Shown here in pieces: positions 11,351 through 20,726 of a stretch of 64,000 nucleotides of DNA. The DNA comes from Prorocentrum cordatum (Eukaryota > Sar > Dinophyceae > Prorocentrales > Prorocentraceae): positions 338,878 to 402,877 of the forward strand of contig CAUYUJ010012102.1 in assembly GCA_963575745.1 (NCBI GenBank). The letters are read 5' to 3'. The stretch's first letter is position 1; every line of letters starts with the position of its first letter. The notes below the pieces were generated by a model. The model did no database searches. It was given only the letters and a program-made list of their open reading frames with translations, and was not told where the DNA came from. The position numbers and the translations under genes are program-made.

Positions 11351-11518
11351 GAGGAGGAGGAGGAGGAGGAGGAGGAGGGGAGGAGGAGGAGGAGGAGGAG
11401 GAGGGAGGAGGAGGGGAGGAGGGGGAGGGGAGGGAGGAAGGAGGATGAGGAGGAGGAGAGAGGAGGAGGAGGAGGAGGAGGAGGAGGAGGAGGAGGAGGA
11501 GGAGGAGGGAAGAGGAGG
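11238..11518. repeat. (GGA)n microsatellite
   Basis: About 280 bp of GGA, complementary to 10806-11016, so the two arms could pair as a hairpin of more than 200 bp around the 11.1 kb spacer. Confidence 0.95.
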
Positions 11519-11880
11519 AGGGCGGCGGGGGTGCAGGAGGAGGAAGCGGTTGGGGCACACAGACCTGTGCAGACACCGCCACTCCCACTCCGTTGTCCTC
11601 TCCCGGGGGTGCGTCCTGGCCGCGATGTCGGAAAAAGCGAACCCGGGCGGCGTGGCGACGGCGGAAGTGCAGTGGCATCGGCATCTTGTTCCTCCCCCGG
11701 CGGCGTTCCTCTCTGAGGTGCGGCCTGCCCCTCGCCTGCAGCCTGCACTGTCCCCGATGCCTCGGTGCTTCGGCTTCACAGTCGCGTCCCCTATGCGCAC
11801 GCGGTCGCTCGCTCTGCGACGCGGCGAGCTGCCAGTCGCGCACTCTGCTGCCAACGCGTCCGTCCGGACGCTCGGCTCAC
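11519..11880. other. No recognised gene
   Basis: High-GC sequence open in several frames on both strands. Without splice or homology evidence I do not call a gene. It lies directly 3' (minus strand) of the candidate donor at 11880. Confidence 0.35.
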
Positions 11881-12029
11881 CGCAGAAACCAATCGGCACC
11901 GATGCCGCTGCTCCCGGGGCTGCCTCCTGACCAGGCTGCCGAGGCGAAGCCAGCCGTGGCAACGAGCGCTGCCCGGGAGGCCGAAGAAGTGGAAAACGAG
12001 GCGAGGGTAGCGGTATGTGTGAAGGGGCC
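11881..12029 (-). CDS. Possible host exon after repeat copy C
   Basis: Minus-strand exon candidate. CCCAG inside the terminal motif of the adjacent 150-bp repeat could act as 3' splice site (AG at 12030-12031). Forty-nine codons follow with balanced Ala/Ser/Gly-rich composition (ATAGFASAAWSGGSPGSSGI), and the last bases CTGCG are followed by GTGAGC, a textbook 5' splice site. No domain is recognised. Confidence 0.3.
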
Positions 12030-12180
12030 CTGGGACACACAAGCAAATACACACAAATAACAGGATTCCCCATACTTTCCCATATCTTCAGGGTTTTTGC
12101 CTCCCCCCCCCACTTCCCATATTTTTCCATACTTTCCCAGGGGTCGACGATTAATTGTGTCTGTGTGTTTTTTTCCCTCC
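12024..12180 (+). repeat. 150-bp family, copy C
   Basis: Full-length copy with GGGGCCCTGGGACACACAAG at the start, AGGATTCCCCATACTTTCCC, TTCCCATATTTTTCCATAC, GTCGACGATTAATTGTGTCT and a T-run then CCCTCC. It forms an inverted pair with copy D 260 bp away. Confidence 0.9.
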
Positions 12181-12439
12181 TCGGACTCCGTGGCCGGACG
12201 ATTCTCTCCTGAATGCGTACCTTTCCCTCCTCGGATTCCCTCCTGTTTCCCCTCCTCGGAGTCCCTCCTCCCCGCTCCTGTTGTTTCCCTCCTCGGTTTC
12301 CCTCCCGAATGTGTATCCAGAAGCGCGGTGCTCGCGTGCGCGGGGGCCTGCTTGGGCGAGGCGCCGCGAGACGCGCGCGAGGCGCGGCGGGCCCGCGGGG
12401 AGGCGCCTCCGATCCACCCCGGCGGGTGCGGGAAGATCA
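12181..12439. other. Spacer between inverted copies C and D
   Basis: Contains about six decayed TTTCCCTCCTCGGA units continuing from the end of copy C, then very GC-rich DNA. Confidence 0.6.
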
Positions 12440-12598
12440 GGAGGGAGCAAAAACACACCGACACAATTCATCGTCGACGCCCAGGAAAGATGGGAAACCA
12501 TGGGTAGTGGGGGGGGCAGACAAGAACCCAGAACGTATGGGAAAAGATATGGGGAATCCTTGTACTCGTGTGTATTTCTTTGTGTGTCCCAGGGCCCC
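12440..12598 (-). repeat. 150-bp family, copy D (inverted)
   Basis: Reads on the minus strand as the family consensus: GGGGCCCTGGGACACACAAA, AAGGATTCCCCATATC, TTCTGGGTTCTTGTCTGCCC, GTCGACGATGAATTGTGTC. With copy C it makes a ~155 bp inverted repeat. Confidence 0.9.
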
Positions 12599-12621
12599 TT
12601 CAGCAGAGGAGGCCGGGAGCA

Positions 12622-12624
<3 letters not shown>

Positions 12625-12653
<29 letters not shown>

Positions 12654-12738
12654 GAGGAGGAGGGAGGAGGAGGAGGAGGAGGAGGAGGAGGAGGGAGGAG
12701 GAGGAGGAGGAGGAGGAGGAGGAGGAGGAGGAGGAGGT
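12625..12738. repeat. (GGA)n microsatellite
   Basis: About 115 bp of GGA directly after copy D. Confidence 0.95.
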
Positions 12739-13504
12739 AGCCAACGGCAGGCGCCGCTCGCCTCGCCACGAGGAGCAGAGCGGCCCCTGGGAGCAGGCCG
12801 CTCTGCGCGGACAGTCGTCGGCGGGGCGCCCGGCGGACCCTCTCGCACGCACATGGGGCTTCGAGTGGTCTTTTGCCTGCAGAACCGGCCGTCCAAGCAC
12901 GTGCACCCCACGCGCCTAGTGGAGACTGCTCGCACTGTTTGAAGGGGTCCTGACCTGATCGTGGCCAGAGGAGAGGGGGGGACCACGGAGAGGAGGGGAA
13001 GGAGCGAGAGGAGGAGGGAGTCACCGGGTGGGTCGAGTGGGTGAGGGAGGGATGCGGGAAAAGGGATATGCAAAGAGGAAAGAGTCAGGAGAAAAGAGAC
13101 GAGCCAACATGATGAGCATGGTAAGTATGTAGCCCCCTCGAGCTGAATCAGTTGTCCGCCCTTCTCCCTCTTCCACTGAGACCCCGCTTCCTCTCTCAAA
13201 CTCTATGATCCCCGCTGATTCTTCCGACCTCCATCTCCTCATCCTCCTCCTTCTCGCTACCCATGCTGCTCATCCTGTCCGAACGATCCTCATCCTCCTC
13301 CTCCGAATCCTCCTCAAATTTCTGTTCGTCATCCACATGCTGCTGCTCCTTATTCTCCTCATCATATCCATCACCGTCCTCCTCATTCATCCTGCCTCGT
13401 GCCACCTGCCTCCGTCCTCCGTCTTTCCTCCACCGTCCTTCTTCTGTCCTGGTTCCAGCTGCATCATCGGAATCGTGGTTAGATCCCTGATGCTTTGCAC
13501 CTGT
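12739..13504. other. No recognised gene
   Basis: GC-rich, then pyrimidine-rich (13200-13450, CTC/ATC mixture). No supported coding sequence. Confidence 0.4.
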
Positions 13505-13576
13505 CTTCCTGCTGCCCTCTTCCTCCACCCGTCCTCCCCATTCCTTTGTCCCGCCCCTTGTGCCCTCCCTCCCTTC
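13505..13576 (+). repeat. 72-bp dispersed segment, copy 2
   Basis: Near-identical to 9634-9705 across 72 bp, with different flanks. Probably a fragment of a larger unrecognised repeat or a recent short duplication. Confidence 0.85.
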
Positions 13577-14436
13577 GTCCCTCCGACCAATCCTGCCTAA
13601 AACAGGGCTCAGATCGGGATAAATCGCTCCAGAGCGTTCCGGAGCGCTCTCAAAGCGTTCCAGCACGCTCCGGAGCGGCCGCGGCGCTCGATACATCCTC
13701 CAAACCCGCCGATTCTCAGATATTTCGAGTTATCCCGATCCGATTTTGTCCCGATCTTCGCGTCGTTTTACTACCTGCTTCCCTTCTTTCATCAAACTGT
13801 CCACCCGTGCCTTTCTCCTCTTTGCCACCAGCTCGTCATTTCCGTGCTCGCCCACGGCCTCCACACCCTTTTCCACTTCCCCCCCCCCTGCTAAAGGCAG
13901 CGGAGCGGAAGGCGGCAGGCAAAATGTGAAATGACTCCGAGCCGATCTGCCTACGCGTCAACTCAACAAAACATCGTTGCGCGAGGGGGAAGGAGAGATC
14001 GATGTCCGCCACCGTGTCCCCTGGCACGTGGAGGCGTGGTATAATGCCAAATGCTGTCTTGCAATTGTTCTGCAAAGCTTCTGAAACCCTCCCACCTTCC
14101 CAGGCACAACGTTCCGCATGTCCCCCCCCCTCCCGAGGCTTCCTGGGCGGCAAGATGCCGCCCTGGTGTTCTCCAAGGCTCTCCAAGAAAGCTGAGGCAG
14201 GTCACCCAAGCTGCCAACATGTCTCCCTCCTCTTTCTACTCATGCTCCTCCTCCTCCTCCTCCGCTCACGGCTCCTTGCCTCTCATCCTCCTCCCTCTCC
14301 TCAATTCCTCCTCCTCCCTGTCGCACACCGAGGCCGGTCGAAAAGGTGGGCCGGGCGTCTCGCCGGAGACTCCCTCACAGTATACGACCCCGATTCTTAA
14401 AAACTGTCAACAGTTTCGTGGATGGAGGGAAGGTGG
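13577..14436. other. No recognised gene
   Basis: Includes an imperfect cluster of GGAGCGCTC/GCGTTCC near 13625-13690, bounded by GATCGGGATAA (13603) and TTATCCCGATC (13731), so a decayed inverted-repeat element is possible. The rest is unremarkable. Confidence 0.4.
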
Positions 14437-14925
14437 TTTTCAAAATGTGATTCTCGCCTTAGCACCGCGCACACTCGCTGCAGAAATTGCACGAGGTTCA
14501 CAGATTGAGGGCGGGTGCTTTTCCAAATGTGGCTCTCGCATTCGCGCCGCGCGCATGAAAAACAATTGCAAGAGTTCCAAGGATTGAAGGCGGGTCGTTT
14601 TCGAAATGTGGTTCTCGCATTAGCGCCGCGCATATTCGGTTTAAACGAATCTTAGAATTCAGCGGGGTGATGGCGGTTCGTTTTCAAAATGTGGTTCTCG
14701 CCTCAGCGCCGCGCTAATGTTTCAACAAATTGTAAGGGCTTCGCGGATTGAGGGCGGGCGGTTTTCAAAACATGGCTCTCGCCATAGCGCCGCGCATATT
14801 AGTTCGAGACATTTGCAATACTTCAACTGGTTGAGGGCGAGTGCTTTCAAAATGTGACTTTGGCACTAGCGCCGCGCACATGCGTTTGAGAAATGTGAAA
14901 GCGTTTCACTGGTTCGCATGGTTAA
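14437..14925. repeat. Satellite of ~81-bp monomers
   Basis: Six head-to-tail monomers start with TTTTCAAAATGTG-like boxes at 14437, 14518, 14598, 14681, 14762 and 14844 (spacing 80-83 bp). Each continues GGTTCTCGCATTAGCGCCGC, GCATAT, an AAATTGCAA segment and GATTGAGGGCGGG. Monomers differ at roughly a fifth of positions, so the array is old. Confidence 0.9.
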
Positions 14926-15236
14926 CGAACCAGGGAGGGCGTTTTGGAACGATTCAGGATTGTCAGGGCGCAACAGTTCTGTTGATTCGCGGTGTTGAAG
15001 TCCCAGGAATGGTGTTCTGGCACGCTTCGGGATCGCCAAGACGTAACAGTCAGGTGGCTTTCGGGGCGTTGAACTCCTGAGCACGGCGTCGTAGCATACA
15101 AGAAGATGTTCACGCGGTTACCCCCCAACGGGCCAATTCCCCCAGTGGAGATGAGCCCTTGTAGGGGCCTGTGAAGAGGGACCTGTAAGGAGGGTGTATT
15201 TCCACAGCGTTGATGAGTCTTGGGTTTGCCCTTGTC
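14926..15236. other. No recognised gene
   Basis: Unique-looking sequence between the satellite and a TCC block. Nothing recognised. Confidence 0.4.
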
Positions 15237-15372
15237 CTCCTCCTCCTCCTCCCTCCTCCTCCTCCCTCCTCCTCCTCCCTCCTCCCGCTCCTCCTCCTCC
15301 TCCTCCCTCATACTCCTCCTCCATTTCCTCAACTCCTCCTCCTCCTCCTCCTCCTCCTCCAACTCCTCCTGC
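15237..15372. repeat. (TCC)n microsatellite
   Basis: Imperfect TCC repeats with CTT and CAT interruptions. Confidence 0.9.
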
Positions 15373-15604
15373 CCCCTCCAGGAAGCGGCAAACTTTCCGC
15401 GAGGAGCACCGGGTTCTCGGGCTGCTTGGTGCGGACGCCAGAGGCCTGGGCCGGCTCCCGGGTTGGGGGGGGCTTTCGCGAGGACAGGCCGCCCCCGCCC
15501 TCCGCCTCCTCGCGCCAATCCATCCCCGTGGTCCTGCGCCTCTGGCTCGCTCACCGCGTCCTCCACCTCTGCCTCCTCGTCTCCCTCCTTCCCCTACTCC
15601 AACC

Positions 15605-15779
15605 TACGCTCCAGCTTTCGCAATCCAAGGAAGGGGGTCCCCACCCTCCCAGACGCGTAATTTTCGACCCCTCCATAGACCAGCCAGGGAAGAGCTGCCG
15701 TTTGCCCAGACCCCCTCGAACCCTCCAAGACAGCCCTCCCACATGTGACCCCCCCCACTTTGTTATGGGATCCGGGGTG
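15605..15779 (-). mobile_element. TA-bounded MITE, diverged copy
   Basis: The left end TACGCTCCAGCTTTCGCAAT and the purine-rich GGAAGGGGGTC match the inverted repeat of the copies at 39254, 39677 and 63735. The interior has the family's CCCTCGAACCCTCCAAGACAG and GACCCCCCCCACTTTGTTAT. Orientation is opposite to the 63735 copy. It is the most decayed copy, and its right TA is lost. Confidence 0.6.
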
Positions 15780-15869
15780 GCCTGTCTGGTCAAGGCCAAG
15801 TCGGTCTACTGGACTTCCCAGCGCTGGCTTCGGCACAGCGAAGTCGAGTCGAAGTGGGTGAAATTGACT

Positions 15870-15892
15870 TGGCTCGCCAGTCTGGCGAGCCA
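15870..15892. repeat. Perfect 11-bp hairpin
   Basis: TGGCTCGCCAG, one T, then CTGGCGAGCCA. Perfect inverted repeat with a one-base centre; no T-run or coding sequence gives it a role. Confidence 0.7.
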
Positions 15893-16539
15893 GATAGATC
15901 TGACCCCCTTCGGGCTAAGCGGTGCCTGGCGATGAATATCAACCATTCCTCCAGCTGGGCAGCAATGGCCGCATCTTAACAATGATGAGGCTGGAGAAGC
16001 CTCGTCAGTGGCCACAAAACTGTGTACCTTGCCTTCCAGGACCTGGACGGTGGCTGGGGGGCAGCAACCAACATCCGTCGGCCCAACGTGGCCGTGCCAA
16101 CACTGCTCGTGCAAACCAATAAAACTAAGTAGCGAATTGCAAGACCTGTGGTGATCTTGTGATATCCATGCTCCTCCTAGCACCCAGCGAGGCTCTCTGA
16201 GAACATTCACAATGCCCTGGGTGCACGCTCGTACCGCTGTCCATGTCTGAACACGACGCGCGCTCCACTCGCTGTTCAGACAGTCCCGCAACACTCTGAT
16301 TGCATTTACCTCGCGGCCGAATTCCATTGGGCTGCATGTTCACATCTGCACATATGTATACGTATATGAATATTACTTCAAGTATACATTCAGCATTCAT
16401 ATGCACATGCATCTATTCTTATATGTACAGATATGGGGTATAGTCCACTCAAAATCCCCCCCCACGCACACACTTTTTCGATATCCACAGTTTCGTGCGG
16501 TTCCCCGAACAACCTATCCGTTTCAAATTCCACGAATAC
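15893..16539. other. No recognised gene
   Basis: Includes an AT-richer TATGTATACGTATATGAATA stretch near 16355. No coding motif recognised. Confidence 0.4.
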
Positions 16540-17560
16540 TGAAGGGGCAGCCTCCGTCTCCAAGAAGACACCCTGCAATCAACAGCTTCCGTCTAGAGAC
16601 AACACCTTGTGCTCAACAAGCTGCCGCTTCAAGAGAGAACCCGGAAATAATCTATCCAAATACCTATCCGCAAGCCCGCCGCCCGCCCTCCCGCCCGCCC
16701 GCCCGCCCGCCTGCCGCGTAGCACGCGCCACCCTGTACTCAACAGCCTCCGTCTCCAAGGCAACACCCTGTAGTCAACAGCCTCTGCCTCCAAGACAACA
16801 CCCAATACTCAACAGGCTCCCGCTGCAAGAGAGAATCCGTCAGGAGTCGACTAGAATCCCGACCCGCCCACCCGCCCGCCCGCCCGCCCGCCACCCGCCC
16901 GCCTTCCGTGTAGCATGAAGCACCCTGTACTCAACACCCTCCGTCTCCAAGACAACACCCTGTAGTCAACAGACTCCGTCTCCAAGACAACACTCAATAC
17001 TCAACAGGCTCCCAGTGCAAGACAGAATCAAAGATTTCAATAATATCCCGACCCGCCCACCCGCCCACCGCCCGCCCGCTCGCCCACCTTCCGTGTAGCA
17101 TGCTCCACCCTGGACTCAACAGCCTCCATCTCCAAGACAACACCTTGCACTCAACAACCCCCGTCTCCAAGACAACACCCGGTACTCAACAGACATTGCA
17201 CCGGCCTTGCAGACGTGCTGCAGCGGATTTCTGCGTGGATTTCTGCCAACGCAGAACCCCGAAACGGCGAGCGAAAAACGAAGTGAAGTTCGCGTGGATG
17301 TGTTTTGGCTTTCACACCTTGCCAAAACATCCACACGAAATTCACTTCCAAATCCAGAACGAAATTCTCCAGGACACTCCGGGCCCATCCTATCGTTTTC
17401 CGAACGAAATCCGCTCTGCGATGTTGGCACCATGACAGCAGGCTCCCGCTGCAAGAGAGAATCCTCAAGGAGTCGACTCAAATCCCGACCCACTCGCTGC
17501 CCGCCCGCCTGCCCGCCGCCCGCCCGCCCTCCCGCCTCTCCGTTCATCACCTCATCATCT
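16540..17560. repeat. ~190-bp higher-order array
   Basis: Units begin CTCAACAGGCTCCCGCTGCA at about 16613, 16809, 17000 and 17182. Each contains an AAGAGAGAATCC box, a (CCCG)n run, CTTCCGTGTAGCATG, and two or three 43-bp subrepeats of the type CAACAGCCTCCGTCTCCAAG plus ACAACACCCTGTACT. The fourth unit is split by the foldback at 17193-17438 and resumes at 17439. Confidence 0.85.
17193..17438. mobile_element. Foldback element nested in array
   Basis: Splits the array motif CTCAACAGGCTCCC and is flanked by CAG on both sides (17190-17192, 17439-17441), consistent with a 3-bp target duplication. The inner arms 17280-17309 and 17321-17348 are ~90% inverted copies (GTGGATGTGTTTTGGC against GCCAAAACATCCAC). 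Pairing extends outward to GCGGATTTC/GAAATCCGC. No coding capacity. Confidence 0.8.
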
Positions 17561-18239
17561 TCCTCTTCGTCCACCTCACCCGCCCCACCCGTCTACAGTA
17601 TGGCATGACTCTCGCCTTGGGACAACACATCGGGGGATCTTGAATGGGCTCTACCGGTATATACATATATATAGATACGTGTATATATATGTATTCCGTA
17701 TACATACATGCTGCTCCACTGTCTCCCTTCCTGCTGCAAGCCTTGGCCAAGATCTCGATAGCCTTCGCGATGGCCTCCGTCGGCAAGACTCTCAACATTA
17801 GAAAATGTAACTCTCCAAGGCGAACGCATGGGTCTAGTCACTTGCACGGCTCACGAGCGAATTCATGGCTTCGGGCTGCTTGCCTTTACCGAAGGCGAGC
17901 TCAAAAACAAACGGAGGGACATTCCCGAGAGGAAATCCGCCGAGCCTCTCCTGTGAGACCAACTCTGATGATGGACCTCCGCCGATCTGGCGCGTGCGGC
18001 TCAAAAAAGCCCTAAGCCAGAACCTGGACCCTGAGCTTCAACTCTGCTGGGGGGGTTGCCGCGGTGGCTCTGCCGGGCAAGGGTGGGGCGATCCCCTGAA
18101 CGTGCCTGTGCTCCGCTTTGTGCCGCTTGGCTTCGCCTTTTGCTTGGGGGGGGGGGGCCTCGGACACGTCCACATGTACAACTCAGGACCTCTGATAGGC
18201 CCTACACAAATCGCTGAACGATTGGGCCCAGACACCCAA
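17561..18239. other. No recognised gene; short AT microsatellite
   Basis: 17655-17710 holds TATATACATATATATAGATA-type dinucleotides. The remainder shows no coding motif. Confidence 0.4.
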
Positions 18240-18650
18240 GATCGCCTCCAGTAGTGGCCGCAACAGCGCCCAAGACGTCCCAAGAGGCCTGCAAGGGCAC
18301 CTCCAAGAGGGCGCCCAAAGGCAGACACCATCCAATTTCTTTCCGGGAAGTCCTACATGTTTCACATGTCCGACTTCTCTGCCTTCACGACGTCTACGAC
18401 GCCCCAAAGGCTCCTCCCAAGTCGGTCCAATAGACCGCCGAAAACCATCCCAAGACGCCCCGAGAGTTCCGAAACCGCCCACGAGGCGCCCAAGACGGCC
18501 CAAGAAAGCCCCAAGACAACGCCAAGAGAGGCCCCAGAGGGGAAGCCCGAACCGATCCTTCCTGCCTTCCGCCCCGAGATACCCCCTAGAGGTCCCAAGA
18601 GGCACTCCAGAGCCCCCAAGAACCCTCATGAGGCCCCCTCGACGCCCCCC
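18240..18650. repeat. Degenerate CCCAAGAGGC repeats
   Basis: Short imperfect units of the form GCCCAAGACGGCCCAAGAA recur at irregular 15-35 bp spacing. The style resembles the 37849-38150 array. On the minus strand it reads as Leu/Gly/Ser/Trp-rich low complexity, not a gene. Confidence 0.6.
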
Positions 18651-19379
18651 CCCCCCCCCGCACAAACATCCAGTCGCCCCCCGATCGGTGGCATTCGCCC
18701 GAGGCCATTACAATAAGGGGAGGCGATGGAGGAGGGTTCCAGGGGGGGTCTTAAAGGTTCAGGCGTCCATAAGATGGATGTATTGGTCACGCAGACATGC
18801 CACACGTGGTGAAATGTTGCTTCCAGCATGCGTCCAAGACGCCCAACGACAGCTCAAGGTGGCCCAAGAGGTAACCACGACCTGCACAACGACTAAACGG
18901 GTTCTCCAGTGTCCCCCCCCAAGAACAACTGCGCTAAAGGGCAAGTACCTCTTTGGCTAGGGTTTTCTCCACCGTGCCCCCTTGCAACTTGAGGCGTGGA
19001 AGAATGCCAAGGACTGCCTGGTATGGTTTTTGAATTCTAATCAGGGAGTGCCCCTCACTCTACTAGCAGACCTCCTTTCCGAGGCCACTTCCGCAATGCA
19101 CCCTCGAGGATGGCGCACCTCCAGCACGGCAGCGAATGCCTGATGCCCAATTCCACGCGTGCCCGCCCGAAGATGGTGCACTTCCCGCATGGCAACTCCA
19201 TGTCTGAACCCTCCCGAATCATTTTCCACTGGGTGGGAGGGTTCCAGACCCCGCCATGTTTGTTGTCGGGGGAGGGCCGGACCCCCCCTTCCCACCAGCG
19301 GCAGAAAGCGCTGTTCCCTAGGACCCAATCCCATGTGGTGAAACACCTCTTCGTGCCAGAGCCTGGGAGACACTTTTTT
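18651..19379. other. No recognised gene
   Basis: Minus-strand frame 19041-19448 is open for 135 codons but lacks recognisable domains. Not supported. Confidence 0.35.
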
Positions 19380-19477
19380 GATTCGCGGGTCGAGAGCGCA
19401 CCTCTTCCGGTCGCAGCTAAGCGGGCCGCGCGAAGCTTGAATTAACAAAGAAGGGAATACAGAAGGAGAGGCCTCAC
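19380..19477 (+). repeat. 98-bp dispersed family, copy 1
   Basis: GATTCGCGGGTCGAGAGCGC, AGCTAAGCGGGCCGCGCGAA, ATTAACA and AGGCCTCAC match 56181-56278 base for base over most of their length. No open reading frame is shared, so the conserved unit is probably a repeat. Confidence 0.8.
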
Positions 19478-19671
19478 GGAAAGGCCAAGAAGAGGCAAAT
19501 CCTCGGGATCAGGCGGTGCCGAAGACGAAGTGCAGGAAAAGGTACGCCTTGGACAGGAGCCTGGTCCTGGGAGACACACTCAGCAGTGCCGTTTGAAGGT
19601 GCACCGCGTCGCCATGGTCGGCATGCGAGCCAACGCGCCCACGGGCAGCGCACCAACTCGAGCGAGTTGCG

Positions 19672-20290
19672 AGGAGGTCTCGGGTGGGAGCGCCGTGCCC
19701 GAGTGTGAGAATGCGTGTGGCCAAAGCGCACGCGGGAAAATCACAAGGAAGGTCGAGAGAGGGAGCCATTGTCGTGGTATCTGGGCCTTCGCCAAATCGA
19801 ACTACGTACGTGGAGTCTCGGGGGAGAGGGCGACTCGGGGTAATGTACGACAGATGTTGAGGAAGAGGACGAAGAGTGCGGAGAGAGTAACTTGTGGGGA
19901 AATGTCGATCAGGAGCTGGTGACGTCGTAGCTGGGCGTTCACCAGCTAGAATACATCGCGAGGAACTCTCAGGTGAGAGCGGCAATCCTGAGCATGATAT
20001 CGGATAAGACTATAGCGCTTGGAATTATCGAACGGGAGCAACTGTCGTGTTAGTTACGCCTTCACCAAATCGAACTGATTATGGGGAAGTCTCGGGGGAG
20101 AGCGCCGTTTCTGAGATTAGGGGCCTCTCTAGCAAGGGCGTCCCAGAGCAAACTGAGGATGTATCGAGCGGGAGCCGTTGTCGTCGCAGCTGGGCTTTCA
20201 CCAACTTGAATGACCTGCTAGAAAGTGTCGGGCGACAGCGCCATTCCTGAATCTGGGGCCTCTCTGGCCAGAGTGGCGCATCGAACAACT
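19672..20290. repeat. ~135-bp degenerate tandem array
   Basis: Five units start with GTCTCGGGGGAGAGCGCC-like boxes near 19677, 19815, 19962, 20090 and 20225. Each runs through CGAGCGGGAGCCGTTGTCGT to GGGCTTTCACCAACTTGAA. Divergence between units is high. Confidence 0.75.
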
Positions 20291-20427
20291 ATGCTTAGAA
20301 CTCTGGAGGTTTGTGGATTGTGCGGATCTTTCCCCCTCGCCCCCCTCCTCCAGCAGCCCTACGACCTACGAGGTAGGATGGAACTAAGCAGGAGTGAACT
20401 GGTGAGCGCATTGGTGGGCTGGTGGGC

Positions 20428-20474
20428 TCTCGTGTCGAGCCCCAGGCCTCCGAAACCTGGGGCTCGACACGAGA
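20428..20474. repeat. Perfect 19-bp inverted repeat
   Basis: TCTCGTGTCGAGCCCCAGG (20428-20446), a 9-nt spacer CCTCCGAAA, then the exact complement CCTGGGGCTCGACACGAGA (20456-20474). No mismatches; no adjacent gene or T-run. Could be a cruciform site or the end of a short element. Confidence 0.85.
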
Positions 20475-20568
20475 CAAGGACGTCTCTGGCGGTGCGAAAA
20501 CGAATACCCCAAGAAGACCGGCAACCTGGGTGAAGCCCGCGGATGCACTGCAGCAGCAGGAGGGATAC

Positions 20569-20726
20569 TTACCAGCCCACAACAGATCCCTATCCCTATG
20601 TTGGGCATCGCCTCATCACGATGGCGATCTTGGGGATTCCCTCAGTTTCTGAGGGTACATCCCTAAGAGTGTCATCGCCTTTTGGCGTGTCAATCTCAGG
20701 GATAGGGATAAGTTCGAGGCTGGTGA
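20569..20726 (+). mobile_element. 158-bp MITE with 5-bp target duplication, copy 1
   Basis: Begins TTACCAGCC, ends GGCTGGTGA, and is flanked by GATAC on both sides (20564-20568, 20727-20731). The terminal repeats extend about 30 bp inward to ATCCCTATCCCTATG and its complement. It shares length and sequence (CATCGCCTTTTGGCGTGTCA) with 56880-57037. No protein. Confidence 0.9.

Noticed and set aside
10272-11930. Long open reading frames with poly-His, poly-Ser or poly-Glu
   Set aside because: They are translations of CAT, TCC and GGA microsatellites. Frames are open on both strands simply because stops cannot form.
18240-18650. Leu/Gly/Trp-rich minus-strand protein
   Set aside because: Produced by degenerate CCCAAGAGGC repeats; similar text appears at 37.9 kb with a non-triplet period.
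19627-19650. Second spliced-leader relic (GAGCCAA near 19627, also 13107)
   Set aside because: Fewer than 14 of 22 positions agree, within chance.
20428-20474. Rho-independent terminator
   Set aside because: No T-run follows and the context is not bacterial.
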